From Oscillospiraceae bacterium (GTDB taxonomy: Bacteria; Bacillota; Clostridia; Oscillospirales; Acutalibacteraceae), in NCBI GenBank assembly GCA_031256825.1, contig JAIRPV010000015.1:1-64000 (forward strand): 64,000 nucleotides of DNA, in the 5' to 3' direction. Shown here piece by piece: positions 1-9,324 of the stretch (its first letter is position 1; the number at the start of each line of letters is the position of its first letter). Below the pieces are notes generated by a model. The model made no database searches. It worked only from the letters and a program-made list of their open reading frames with translations, and had not been told where the DNA came from. Both the position numbers and the translations under genes were made by a program.

Positions 1-127
1 GCAAAGTCCAAAAGGAGCATCGTCAGACCAATTGCCCTCTTATTATGGCTCGGACAACAAGCGCGAAAACAGCGCGGCTGGCTACTGCGCTGCGACCGCT
101 ATTTTATTGTAGCAAAGGAGATATCAA

Positions 128-754
128 ATGAAACGCAAGAAACGCGCTAAAAACATATTGTTCGCGCTGCTGGCCGCTGTGGTTGTCGTTATCGGGGCGT
201 TCGCTCTGATGATGTTTGGCGGCCGCATCATATCCCGCCGCCCCGTCCAATATCAAAAACTGCTGCAATCGCAGCGCGCTTCCTACAGCCAGCTCCTGCC
301 GCTTGGCGTGTTCCCAAAAGACCTTGACCGTGTGAAACAGGTAGAAACGTTCTATTTTGAATATTACAACCCTTGGGACGCTTGTTATCTCATCTATCTG
401 GTCGCCGATTATACCGAAGATTCTTACGCTGCGGAAGCCGCGCGTCTGCGGGCGCTGCCGCTGAAACCGCCGCCCGAGCCGCTGCCTTTCGGCGCAGAGG
501 GCTTTTCGCTGCCCGTTTTGGCGCTGAGCGCAGACCGCTCCTGCGGCTATTGCTACGCGTTGGCCGAGGAATCCAATCGCCGGATTGTCTATGTGCTCAT
601 CGAATTCTGCAACTATTTTACAGATATCAAAAAATACCCGAATATTATTCCGTCGGCGCATTTGCCCATCGGGTTCAACGCCCTGCCGGGCAACCCGGAA
701 TGGCAGGCATTTGAAAACATGCCTTTGACGGATTCATTGAAAACCCCAACATAA
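128..754 (+). CDS. hypothetical protein with N-terminal TM anchor
   Basis: ORF preceded by AAAGGAG; N-terminal Lys/Arg-rich segment then hydrophobic helix; no family recognised. Confidence 0.7.
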   Translation: MKRKKRAKNILFALLAAVVVVIGAFALMMFGGRIISRRPVQYQKLLQSQRASYSQLLPLGVFPKDLDRVKQVETFYFEYYNPWDACYLIYLVADYTEDSYAAEAARLRALPLKPPPEPLPFGAEGFSLPVLALSADRSCGYCYALAEESNRRIVYVLIEFCNYFTDIKKYPNIIPSAHLPIGFNALPGNPEWQAFENMPLTDSLKTPT

Positions 755-774
755 CCCCGAGGAGGTGACAGCCC

Positions 775-2109
775 TTGTCCCGCGGCATCAAAATCAAACA
801 CCACAAAAACACCCACGCGCTCCAGGCCGTGCGCATCGGCCACTGCGGTATGGTGACGCTGCTCATGCGGCAAGGCATCGGCGCGCCCTGCGTGCCCTGC
901 GTAACCCCCGGCGAGCGCGTGCTGGCCGGGCAGCTCGTGGGCGAAGCGCAAGCCCCCCTGGCCGCCCCGGTGCACGCAAGCGTCTCCGGCACAGTCAAAA
1001 AAATCGATACGGTTCGGTTGCCCACCGGCGAAGACGTTCAGGCTGTCGTGGTGGAATCCGACGGCCAGATGGAGTTCTATCCTTTCCAGGCCCCGGCCGT
1101 GCATTCCCGGGAAGCGTTTTTGGCCGCAGTGCGGGATTCCGGGCTGGTGGGGCTGGGCGGAGCCGGTTTCCCAACCCACGCGAAGCTGCGCTCCGCCGCA
1201 GGCGAAGCAGACATCCTGCTGGTCAACGCCTCCGAGTGCGAACCTTATATCACCACCGATCATCGCGAGGCGCTCGATCGCAGCGCCGATATCATCGCGG
1301 GCATCCAACACATCTGCCGCTGGCTCCAAATCCGCGAGGCCGTTATCGGCATCGAAGACAACAAGAGCGACGCGATTTCTCTGCTGAAGGGCCTTTGCTG
1401 GCAAAACAATACGCCCGAGCTTCGCTTGCGCACCGGCGTGCTGCCCAGCCGCTATCCGCAGGGCGCGGAAAAGATTTTTATCCATACCTTAACAAAGCGC
1501 GTGGTGCCGCTTGGCAAGCTGCCGTCGGCAGTGGGCGCGCTGGTGATGAATGTGGCCAGCGTCTCGTTTTTGGGCCGCTATTTCCGCACGGGCCGCCCGC
1601 TGATCTCCCGCACGGTCACTGTTGACGGCGGCGCTGTGCCGCACCCCATGAACGTGCGTGTGCCCATCGGCATTTCTGTCGGAGAATTGCTCAAAGACAA
1701 ACGCATCGGATTTCATCTGGAACACGCGTCGGATTCCGCGCCCCTTGCCACAAAAATTATCATGGGCGGCCCCATGATGGGCGTGGCCGGGCCCGACTAC
1801 AGCGCCGTCATCAGCAAGTGCAATAATTCCGTGATTTTGTTCAACTCCAGCGAAGCACGGCTGAAGCCCGAAAGCGCGTGCATCCGCTGCGGGCGCTGCG
1901 TTGCCGTTTGCCCCATGCGCCTGCAGCCGCTCAAGCTCGAAAAAGCCTGGCAGGCCCGCAGCGCGCAAGACCTGCGGCAGCTCAACGCCATGGGCTGCAT
2001 GGAGTGCGGCTGCTGCTCTTATGCCTGCCCCGCCGGGCGCGAACTGGTGCAGCGCATCCGCCTGGGCAAAAAATTCCTGCGTGATCAGCAAACGAAAGGC
2101 GGTGCTTAA
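775..2109 (+). CDS. rnfC: Rnf electron transport complex subunit C
   Basis: TTG start after GAGGAGGTGA; GLGGAGFPTHAK motif; two CxxCxxC-type ferredoxin motifs (CIRCGRCVAVCP, CMECGCCSYACP); rnf gene order. Confidence 0.95.
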   Translation: MSRGIKIKHHKNTHALQAVRIGHCGMVTLLMRQGIGAPCVPCVTPGERVLAGQLVGEAQAPLAAPVHASVSGTVKKIDTVRLPTGEDVQAVVVESDGQMEFYPFQAPAVHSREAFLAAVRDSGLVGLGGAGFPTHAKLRSAAGEADILLVNASECEPYITTDHREALDRSADIIAGIQHICRWLQIREAVIGIEDNKSDAISLLKGLCWQNNTPELRLRTGVLPSRYPQGAEKIFIHTLTKRVVPLGKLPSAVGALVMNVASVSFLGRYFRTGRPLISRTVTVDGGAVPHPMNVRVPIGISVGELLKDKRIGFHLEHASDSAPLATKIIMGGPMMGVAGPDYSAVISKCNNSVILFNSSEARLKPESACIRCGRCVAVCPMRLQPLKLEKAWQARSAQDLRQLNAMGCMECGCCSYACPAGRELVQRIRLGKKFLRDQQTKGGA

Positions 2110-2112
2110 CCT

Positions 2113-3090
2113 ATGGAACAACCCCTGGTCATCGTCAGCACCTCCCCGCATGTCCGCTCGCCGCGCACTACACGGGGCGTTATGCTCGATGTGTGCGCCG
2201 CCCTGCTGCCCGCGCTCGCGGCTTCCGTTTGGCATTTCGGCGCGCGCGCGTTTTTGCTTGCTCTGGTTTCCGTCGGCAGCTGCGTTGCCTTCGAGGCGCT
2301 GAGCCGCATCGTTATGAAGCGCCCGCAATCGGTTGGCGATTGCTCCGCCATCGTCACCGGCCTGCTTTTGGCCTTCAACCTGCCCCCGGCGCTGCCCCTT
2401 TGGATGGTTCCCATCGGGGCGCTGGTGGCAATCGTTATCGTTAAGCAGCTCTTCGGCGGCATTGGCCAAAATTTTGCCAATCCTGCCATTACGGCGCGCA
2501 TCGTGCTGCTGCTGAGCTTCCCCGCCGCCATGACCGGATGGAGCGCACCCTGCGGTGTTGACGCGATCGCCTCCGCCACGCCGCTGAAAGTCCTCGGCGA
2601 AGTGCTTGCCAGCCGCCCATCCGATTTCAGCCCCGGCGATTTCCCCTCGCTTCTGCAAATGCTTTTGGGCCAGCGCGGCGGCTCATTGGGCGAAACATGC
2701 GCCGCGGCGCTGCTGCTGGGCGGCCTGTATCTGTGCATCCGCAAGGTCATCACCCCGCTCATTCCTCTGTGCTATATTGGCGTTGTCGCTCTGTGCTCTT
2801 TCTTTTATACCGGCTCGCCGGTTTTGATGCTCTACGAGCTGCTGGGCGGCGGGTTGCTGCTGGGCGCGGTTTTTATGGCTACGGATTACAGCACCTCCCC
2901 GGTCACGCGCTGGGGCAAGGTCATCTTTGCCGTGGGCTGCGGCCTGCTCACTTGCCTGATCCGTTTCTTCGGCAATATGCCGGAGGGCGTGAGCTTTGCG
3001 ATCTTGCTGATGAACCTGCTGTCGCCGCATATCGAGAATCTGACGGCGCCCAAGGCCTTCGGAAAGGAGAAACGCCATGCCAAAGCTTAG
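2113..3090 (+). CDS. rnfD: Rnf complex subunit D
   Basis: polytopic membrane protein with RnfD-like start (SPHVRSPRTTRGVMLDV) and ATDYSTSPVT motif; follows rnfC. Confidence 0.93.
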   Translation: MEQPLVIVSTSPHVRSPRTTRGVMLDVCAALLPALAASVWHFGARAFLLALVSVGSCVAFEALSRIVMKRPQSVGDCSAIVTGLLLAFNLPPALPLWMVPIGALVAIVIVKQLFGGIGQNFANPAITARIVLLLSFPAAMTGWSAPCGVDAIASATPLKVLGEVLASRPSDFSPGDFPSLLQMLLGQRGGSLGETCAAALLLGGLYLCIRKVITPLIPLCYIGVVALCSFFYTGSPVLMLYELLGGGLLLGAVFMATDYSTSPVTRWGKVIFAVGCGLLTCLIRFFGNMPEGVSFAILLMNLLSPHIENLTAPKAFGKEKRHAKA

Positions 3091-3664
3091 TCTGAAAGAA
3101 ATTTTGATTCCCACCGCCGCGCTGTTGGCCATCTGCGTGGTCATCACCGGGGCGCTGGCGGGTGTGAACGCAGTCACCAAAGAGCCTATTGCGCAAAACG
3201 CTCAGCAGGAAGCCGACGCGGCCAAGCGGGAACTGTTCCCTGAAGCGCAGGAGTTTGTTGCGGCAGGCGACGGCATTGATATGGCCGTGCGCAGCGCCGA
3301 AGCGGCCCTTGCTGTGGGTTATGTTGTCGAAAGCCAGGCGCAGGGTTACGGCGGGCCCATCAAAATCATGGTTGGTATAACGTCGGAAGGCGTGGTCAAG
3401 CAGGTGGTTGTGCTGGATGCTTCCGGCGAAACCCCGGGTCTGGGGCAAAACGTTAAAAATGATGATTTCCTGCACCGGTTCGTCGGTGCAGCGGATTTTG
3501 TGACGCTGGGCCACGGCATTTCCGACAGCCTCGCCGGGGCCACCGGCACGGCGGGCAAAACGGTAGACGCCGTTGCCAGCGCAACCTACTCCAGCCAGGG
3601 CGTGGTGAACGCCGTAAACGAAGCGCTGGAGCGCTACCAAACGATGGGGAGGGAACAGCCATGA
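3077..3664 (+). CDS. rnfG: Rnf complex subunit G (FMN-binding)
   Basis: N-terminal TM; FMN-attachment-like segment TGTAGKTVDAVASATYSS(Q); rnf order. Confidence 0.93.
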   Translation: MPKLSLKEILIPTAALLAICVVITGALAGVNAVTKEPIAQNAQQEADAAKRELFPEAQEFVAAGDGIDMAVRSAEAALAVGYVVESQAQGYGGPIKIMVGITSEGVVKQVVVLDASGETPGLGQNVKNDDFLHRFVGAADFVTLGHGISDSLAGATGTAGKTVDAVASATYSSQGVVNAVNEALERYQTMGREQP

Positions 3665-4497
3665 AAAAAGAAAAAGAAAAGCTTCTCCCTGAACTCACCA
3701 AAGGCTTTTTAAAAGAAAACCCCACCCTGCGCCTGGTGCTGGGCACCTGTCCAACATTGGCCATCAGCACCAGCGTCAGCGCGGCGCTGGGCATGGGCGT
3801 TTCCGCCACGATTGTTCTGCTTTTTTCAAATGTCGTGATCTCCGCGCTGCGCCGGGTGATCCCCGATAAAGTTCGAATCCCGGCTTATATCACCATTATC
3901 GCGGGCCTTGTGACCCTTGTGCAGATGCTCGTAAAGGCCTATGTTCCCGCCATCGACAAAAGCCTTGGCATCTATCTGCCGCTGATCACCGTCAACTGCA
4001 TTATCCTCGGCCGGGCCGACGGTTACGCCAATCGGCATTCCGTGGCCGCTTCCGCTTTCGACGCCATTGGCATGGGCTGCGGCTTTACGGCGGCGCTGTT
4101 CCTTATGGCCGCCGTGCGCGAAGTGCTGGGTGCGGGCGCGTTTGCGGGGATTCCTCTGTTTGGCGGGCGCATGACGCCAATAGCCATTTTAATCCTGCCC
4201 CCTGGCGGTTTCTTCGTCTATGGCTGCATGATTGCGCTGGCCAACAAGCTGCAAGGCAGGCCTGCAAAAAAGCAAACCGGCTGCGAAGCTTGCAACGCCA
4301 ATTCAGGAGACAGGAACCAGGAGGCAGAACCCAGGACCCCAAACGCCTGTCCTAACTCCAATCCTGATCGTTCTTCCCCTAACGCCTATCTCCTCCCTTC
4401 TGATCGCTCCCCTAACTCCTGCCCCCTATCTCCTAATCCCTCTTCTGCCTCCTGCCTCCTGCCTCCTGCCTCCTCTGAAAGGGGGTGCGAAGCGTGA
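3661..4497 (+). CDS. rnfE: Rnf complex subunit E with unusual low-complexity C-terminal tail
   Basis: RnfE/NqrD-like core (NPTLRLVLGTCPTLAIST..., PLITVNCIILGRA); tail after about residue 200 is Pro/Ser/Asn-rich low complexity. Confidence 0.92.
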   Translation: MKKEKEKLLPELTKGFLKENPTLRLVLGTCPTLAISTSVSAALGMGVSATIVLLFSNVVISALRRVIPDKVRIPAYITIIAGLVTLVQMLVKAYVPAIDKSLGIYLPLITVNCIILGRADGYANRHSVAASAFDAIGMGCGFTAALFLMAAVREVLGAGAFAGIPLFGGRMTPIAILILPPGGFFVYGCMIALANKLQGRPAKKQTGCEACNANSGDRNQEAEPRTPNACPNSNPDRSSPNAYLLPSDRSPNSCPLSPNPSSASCLLPPASSERGCEA

Positions 4498-5081
4498 AAG
4501 AGTGGATTTCTATCTTTTTCGCGGCCATATTAACCGGCAACTTCGTGCTGGCAAAATTTTTGGGCATCTGCCCCTTTTTGGGCGTATCAAAAAAAGTGAA
4601 CACCGCCGTGGGTATGTCTGTCGCTGTCATTTTTGTTATGGCCCTTGCCACCGCCGTGACTTACCCTGTCAATGTGTTGCTCGAGCGCCGCGATATGGCC
4701 TATCTGCAAACCATCGTGTTCATTCTTGTGATCGCCGCCCTCGTGCAGTTCGTTGAAACCGTGCTCAAACGCTTTCTTAAGCCGCTGTATCAGGCTCTGG
4801 GCATTTATCTGCCGCTCATCACCACCAACTGCGCGGTGTTGGGCGTGGTGTTGCTCAATGTCCAAAACCGTTATGGCTTCGTCAGTTCCATGGTCAATTC
4901 CATCGGCGCGGGCGTGGGCTTTCTGCTGGCCATGGTCATCTTCGCGGGCGTGCGCGATCGCATGGAGCAAAGCAGCATCCCCAAGGCGTTTAATGGGCTG
5001 CCAGCCACCCTCGTCGCCGCTTCCATCGTGAGCCTGAGCTTTTTGGGCTTCGGCGGTGTGATTGAAAAAATCTTTGGGTAA
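4494..5081 (+). CDS. rnfA: Rnf complex subunit A
   Basis: GTG start overlapping rnfE stop (GTGA), SD AAAGGGGG; NFVLAKFLGICPFLGVSKK and LPLITTNCAVLGV motifs. Confidence 0.93.
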   Translation: MKEWISIFFAAILTGNFVLAKFLGICPFLGVSKKVNTAVGMSVAVIFVMALATAVTYPVNVLLERRDMAYLQTIVFILVIAALVQFVETVLKRFLKPLYQALGIYLPLITTNCAVLGVVLLNVQNRYGFVSSMVNSIGAGVGFLLAMVIFAGVRDRMEQSSIPKAFNGLPATLVAASIVSLSFLGFGGVIEKIFG

Positions 5082-5117
5082 GGCGCCATTTTATTTTCAG
5101 GAGGATCGTGAGATACT

Positions 5118-5906
5118 ATGACCACCATCTTGTTCCCCGTGGCCGTCGTTGCGGCCATCGGCCTGATTTCCGGCCTGGCGCTTGCCATTGCCGCCATTGT
5201 TATGCATGTGCCCATCGATCCCCGCACCGAACAGGTGCTGGAAGCCCTGCCCGGCGCCAACTGCGGGGCGTGCGGGTTCAGCGGTTGCGCGGGCTACGCC
5301 GAAGCCGTGGTGAGCGGCGGCGCGCCGTTGAACCAGTGTATTCCCGGCGGCAACGCCACGGCGCAGGCCATCGCGGCGCTCATGGGCGCAACCGCCGCGC
5401 CCGTGGCCGAGCGGCGCGCCTTCGTGCGCTGCGGTGGCGATCGCGAAACATGCAAGCAGAGTTTTGCCTACCGGGGCGAACAAACCTGCGCCGCAGCTTC
5501 GCTGCTCTATAGCGGCCAAAAGCAATGCAATTATGGCTGCCTGGGCTTTGGCGACTGCGCCGCCCTCTGTCCCCATAACGCGATTTCCCTCGTCAACGGC
5601 CTGGCCCGGGTTGATTCCGCGCGCTGCGTCGGGTGCGCGCTGTGCCTGTCGGCCTGCCCCAAGGGCATGATCGTCATGGCCGAAACACGGGGACGCGCGG
5701 TGAACCGCTGCTGTTCCGAAGCCCCCGGCGCGCTCGTGCGCCGGCACTGCGCCGCCGGCTGCATTGGCTGCCGCCTTTGCGAAAAAGCCTGCCCCGCCGG
5801 CGCCATCAAAATCAACGCCAATCTGGCCCGCGTCGATTCATCCAAATGCACCGGCTGCGGCCTTTGCGTGCAAAAATGCCCCACGAAATGTTTGTCCATG
5901 GCATAA
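5118..5906 (+). CDS. rnfB: Rnf complex subunit B (Fe-S)
   Basis: GANCGACGFSGC motif plus multiple 4Fe-4S CxxCxxCxxxCP motifs; last rnf gene. Confidence 0.94.
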   Translation: MTTILFPVAVVAAIGLISGLALAIAAIVMHVPIDPRTEQVLEALPGANCGACGFSGCAGYAEAVVSGGAPLNQCIPGGNATAQAIAALMGATAAPVAERRAFVRCGGDRETCKQSFAYRGEQTCAAASLLYSGQKQCNYGCLGFGDCAALCPHNAISLVNGLARVDSARCVGCALCLSACPKGMIVMAETRGRAVNRCCSEAPGALVRRHCAAGCIGCRLCEKACPAGAIKINANLARVDSSKCTGCGLCVQKCPTKCLSMA

Positions 5907-5916
5907 AGGAGCCACC

Positions 5917-7440
5917 ATGAACCTGAAATCCCGTCTGCGCGCAGCCGTGCATACCGCGGCGGCGGAGCCTTTCCGTTCCTATCGGCTGTTCCGCAAATAT
6001 ATCTCCGCCTTTCTGTCCATCCTCCTGGCCAGTTTTCTCTTCCTGGGCGCCGGGATGTCCGTGCTTTCCACCGGCTTATGGAACCGGGATAAACTGGCCC
6101 TTCTTAGCTCCGCCACGGCGCGCGTGGCCAAAGTGGTCTCCAATTTGTATTCCAACCAGAATGGCGCGCCGCTGAGCAGCTATGGCCTGATGAGCCTGTC
6201 GTCGATTCTCAACTCCAACTCCGAAACCCTTGAGGCCGAGTTTTTTCTGTGCAATTCCGCGGGCGTGGTGGTTGCCTGCTGCGAAGAAGTGCACGACAAC
6301 ACCCCGCCCGCCCACATCCGCCGGTGCGGAAAACACAACGGTCTGCGCTTCCCTGCGGTCGCGGCGGCCTTCGCTCTGAGCGCGCCCGACAGCCGGGCGG
6401 GCAACCCCGGCCTGATCTTCCCCGAGCGCATGCTGATTGCCACCGATCCGTTTCAGATCGACGGCAAAACGGTGGGTTTTGTTGTGGCCGCGCGCCCGGT
6501 GAACAAAGGCCGTTCCGCCGATATCGCCCAATTATTGCTGTATTTCATGGTCTCCTCGCTGGCGGTGTTCGTGATCGCCTTTGCCGCAGTCTATTATATC
6601 TCTTACCGTCTTGTGCGGCCGCTGGGCTATATGGTCGTCGCTACAAAAAAATATGCCAAGGGCGACTTTGGCTACCGCGTCCCGATCAGCGAAACCGATG
6701 AACTGAGCCAGCTGGCCGAGTCGTTCAACTCCATGGCCATCAGCCTGGCTACGCTCGAAGGTTCCCGCCGCAGTTTTGTGGCAAATGTTTCTCATGAGCT
6801 GAAGACCCCCATGACCAGCATCGGCGGCTTTATCGACGGCATGCTCGACGGCACCATCCCTCCGCAGGAACACCAAAAATATCTCGCCCTGGTCAGCGGC
6901 GAAGTGAAGCGCCTGTCCCGCCTGGTCACAGGCATGCTCAACCTCAGCCGCATGGAAGCGGGCGAACTGCAACTGCAACGCCGCCGGTTCGACTTAAGCG
7001 AGCTGCTCTTCACCACGCTGCTCAGCTTCGAACAGGCCATCAATAAAAAGGGCATAGAGCTGGTCGGTCTCGATTCCCTTGCATCCATCCGCTATTATGG
7101 CGACAAAGATATGCTCACCCAGGTCTTCTATAACCTTGTTGATAACGCCGTGAAGTTTACGCCGCCCGGCGAACGCATTGAACTGAGCGTGCGCCGCTCC
7201 AAAGAACGGCTCACTATCTCGGTGAAAAACACGGGCGTCGGTATCACAACCGAAAATATCGAGCGCATTTTCGAGCGTTTTTATAAAACCGATCAGTCCC
7301 GCAGCTATGACGTCAAGGGTGCTGGCCTGGGCCTGTATCTGGCTAAAACCATCGTCAAAATGCACGGCGGCAAAATTACGGCCGAAAGCGACGGGGCAAG
7401 CTATACAAAGATAACCGTAACGCTGCCGGAGGAGCCGTAA
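5917..7440 (+). CDS. sensor histidine kinase (two TM, HAMP, HisKA, HATPase)
   Basis: ATG 5917 after AAAGGAG; VANVSHELKTPMTSIGGF H-box, NLVDNAVKFTPP N-box, GAGLGLYLAK G-box. Confidence 0.92.
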   Translation: MNLKSRLRAAVHTAAAEPFRSYRLFRKYISAFLSILLASFLFLGAGMSVLSTGLWNRDKLALLSSATARVAKVVSNLYSNQNGAPLSSYGLMSLSSILNSNSETLEAEFFLCNSAGVVVACCEEVHDNTPPAHIRRCGKHNGLRFPAVAAAFALSAPDSRAGNPGLIFPERMLIATDPFQIDGKTVGFVVAARPVNKGRSADIAQLLLYFMVSSLAVFVIAFAAVYYISYRLVRPLGYMVVATKKYAKGDFGYRVPISETDELSQLAESFNSMAISLATLEGSRRSFVANVSHELKTPMTSIGGFIDGMLDGTIPPQEHQKYLALVSGEVKRLSRLVTGMLNLSRMEAGELQLQRRRFDLSELLFTTLLSFEQAINKKGIELVGLDSLASIRYYGDKDMLTQVFYNLVDNAVKFTPPGERIELSVRRSKERLTISVKNTGVGITTENIERIFERFYKTDQSRSYDVKGAGLGLYLAKTIVKMHGGKITAESDGASYTKITVTLPEEP

Positions 7441-7498
7441 GCCTGCGCAAATCTGTCTATCTCTCTAAAAGAGCCAATCTAAATTGGAGTGTGATCCT

Positions 7499-8848
7499 AT
7501 GCCCCGCACCATCCTGCGCCAGGTGTTCGCCGCGCCTGAATCGTATTGCGAAACAACAATCGTCGTCTGCGGCTGGGTGCGCTCTCTGCGCGCCTCAAAG
7601 GCCGTGGCTTTCCTCAGTCTCTGCGATGGCAGCACCCTGCGCCCTTTGCAGGTGGTGCTCGGCGCATCTCTGCAAAACTATGCCGAAGCCGTTAAGTGGG
7701 GCGTGGGATCCGCCGTGCGGGCTGTGGGAACGCTCGTTGAAACCCCCGGCACAGCCCAGCCCTTTGAGCTGCGCGCCACCGAAATCGCTCTGGAAGGCGC
7801 CTGCCCTCCGGATTACCCATTGCAAAAAAAGCGCCACAGCATGGAGTTTCTGCGCACCATAGAGCACCTGCGCCCCCGCACCAATACCATTGGGGCCGCC
7901 CTGCGGGTGCGCAGCGCCGCCGCTTTCGCTATCCACAGCTTCTTTCAGTCCCGCGGCTTTGTCTGCGCCCATACGCCTATCATCACCACGGCCGACGCGG
8001 AAGGCGCGGGCGAAATGTTCCGCGTTTCCGCAGACGGCGCGGAGGAGTTTTTCGGCAAACCGGCCTATTTAACCGTTTCCGGCCAGTTGCAGGGCGAAGC
8101 CATGGCCATGGCCTTTGGCCAAATTTATACCTTCGGGCCAACCTTCCGCGCGGAAAACTCCCATACCCAGCGCCACGCCGCCGAGTTCTGGATGGTCGAG
8201 CCTGAAATCGCCTTTGCCGATCTGCGCGACAATATGGCTCTGGCCGAAGACATGATGAAGTTTGTAGTCGGCAGCGTGCTGGCGCAATGCCCTGATGAAC
8301 TGGATTTTTTCAATCAATTTATGGAGCCGGGTCTGCTTGCGCGACTGCACGCGGTGGTGCAGTCGCAATTCCATTGCGTCACCTATACCAAGGCCGTTGA
8401 GCTGCTGCTGCAAAACACCGGGCGGTTCGAATACAAACCCGCCTGGGGCTGCGATTTGCAGACCGAACACGAGCGCTTCCTCACCGAAGAAATTTTTCAG
8501 GCGCCCGTTTTTGTCGTCGATTATCCCAAAGAAATCAAAGCGTTCTATATGCGTCTCAACGACGACGGAAAAACCGTGGCCGCCATGGATCTGCTGGTGC
8601 CGGGCGTGGGCGAAATGATTGGCGGCAGCCAGCGCGAAGAGCGCCTGGAACTGCTCGAGGCGCGCCTCTCGCAAATGGGCGGCAGCCCCGCGCAATATCA
8701 GTGGTACCTCGATTTGCGCCGCTATGGCGGCTGCCGGCATTGCGGCTTCGGCCTGGGGTTTGAGCGCCTGTTGATGTACCTGACCGGTCTGTCGAATATC
8801 CGCGACGTCATCCCCTTCCCGCGTACAGCGGGCAGCGCCGATTTCTGA
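7499..8848 (+). CDS. asnS: asparagine--tRNA ligase
   Basis: class II aaRS; GWVRSLRASKAVAFLSLCDG OB-fold, FGPTFRAENSHTQRHAAEFWMVEPE, GFGLGFERLLMYLTGLSNIRDVIPFPRT. Confidence 0.95.
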   Translation: MPRTILRQVFAAPESYCETTIVVCGWVRSLRASKAVAFLSLCDGSTLRPLQVVLGASLQNYAEAVKWGVGSAVRAVGTLVETPGTAQPFELRATEIALEGACPPDYPLQKKRHSMEFLRTIEHLRPRTNTIGAALRVRSAAAFAIHSFFQSRGFVCAHTPIITTADAEGAGEMFRVSADGAEEFFGKPAYLTVSGQLQGEAMAMAFGQIYTFGPTFRAENSHTQRHAAEFWMVEPEIAFADLRDNMALAEDMMKFVVGSVLAQCPDELDFFNQFMEPGLLARLHAVVQSQFHCVTYTKAVELLLQNTGRFEYKPAWGCDLQTEHERFLTEEIFQAPVFVVDYPKEIKAFYMRLNDDGKTVAAMDLLVPGVGEMIGGSQREERLELLEARLSQMGGSPAQYQWYLDLRRYGGCRHCGFGLGFERLLMYLTGLSNIRDVIPFPRTAGSADF

Positions 8849-9001
8849 TCCGCTTTTCTCCGGCTCTTCTGGATACCCCGCGTCTTTGGCGGCGCTCATA
8901 GCAAGCGCAAAAAGCATGGGCATTTTCACCAAAACTTTCAAACATTTTTTAGCGATTACGCCGGGAGTTCCACAAGCTTTTCCGGATAGCAAAAATTTAT
9001 C

Positions 9002-9030
9002 TTGATTTTTCGTTTCACAAGGATTATAAT
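9002..9030 (+). promoter_or_regulatory. predicted promoter of the ATP synthase operon
   Basis: TTGATT (9002-9007), 17-bp spacer, TATAAT (9025-9030). Confidence 0.6.
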
Positions 9031-9037
9031 GAAGCGT

Positions 9038-9307
9038 ATGGGTAGAACGATTGGCGCTTTGGCGGCCGGGTTGCTCGTCGGCGGGGCAAACTATCTCTTG
9101 CTGGCAGCGGGCAGCCGTCGCTTTTTGAGCGGCGCAAAAGGCCGCGGCGGGTGGCTGATGCTCGGCGGCGTTTTGTTGCCCGTGGCCGGGCTGGCGCTGA
9201 TTTTCTGGCTTTCGCCGGAACAGCTGCTTTGGTTTGGCTGCGCGGCGGCGGGCGCGCTCGTTCTGCTGGCGCTCATTGTGCACTGCAAAAGTTTCATCGC
9301 GCATTGA
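9038..9307 (+). CDS. AtpI/AtpR-like small membrane protein
   Basis: hydrophobic small protein (MGRTIGALAAGLLVGGANYLLLA...) first in atp operon; in-frame ATGs also at 9029; start inferred from promoter position. Confidence 0.6.
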   Translation: MGRTIGALAAGLLVGGANYLLLAAGSRRFLSGAKGRGGWLMLGGVLLPVAGLALIFWLSPEQLLWFGCAAAGALVLLALIVHCKSFIAH

Positions 9308-9324
9308 AGAAGGAGGCTTTCCCT

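Noticed and set aside
5764-5916. N-terminal 51 codons of the histidine kinase ORF upstream of ATG 5917
   Set aside because: Overlaps rnfB out of frame; AAAGGAG SD supports 5917 as the start
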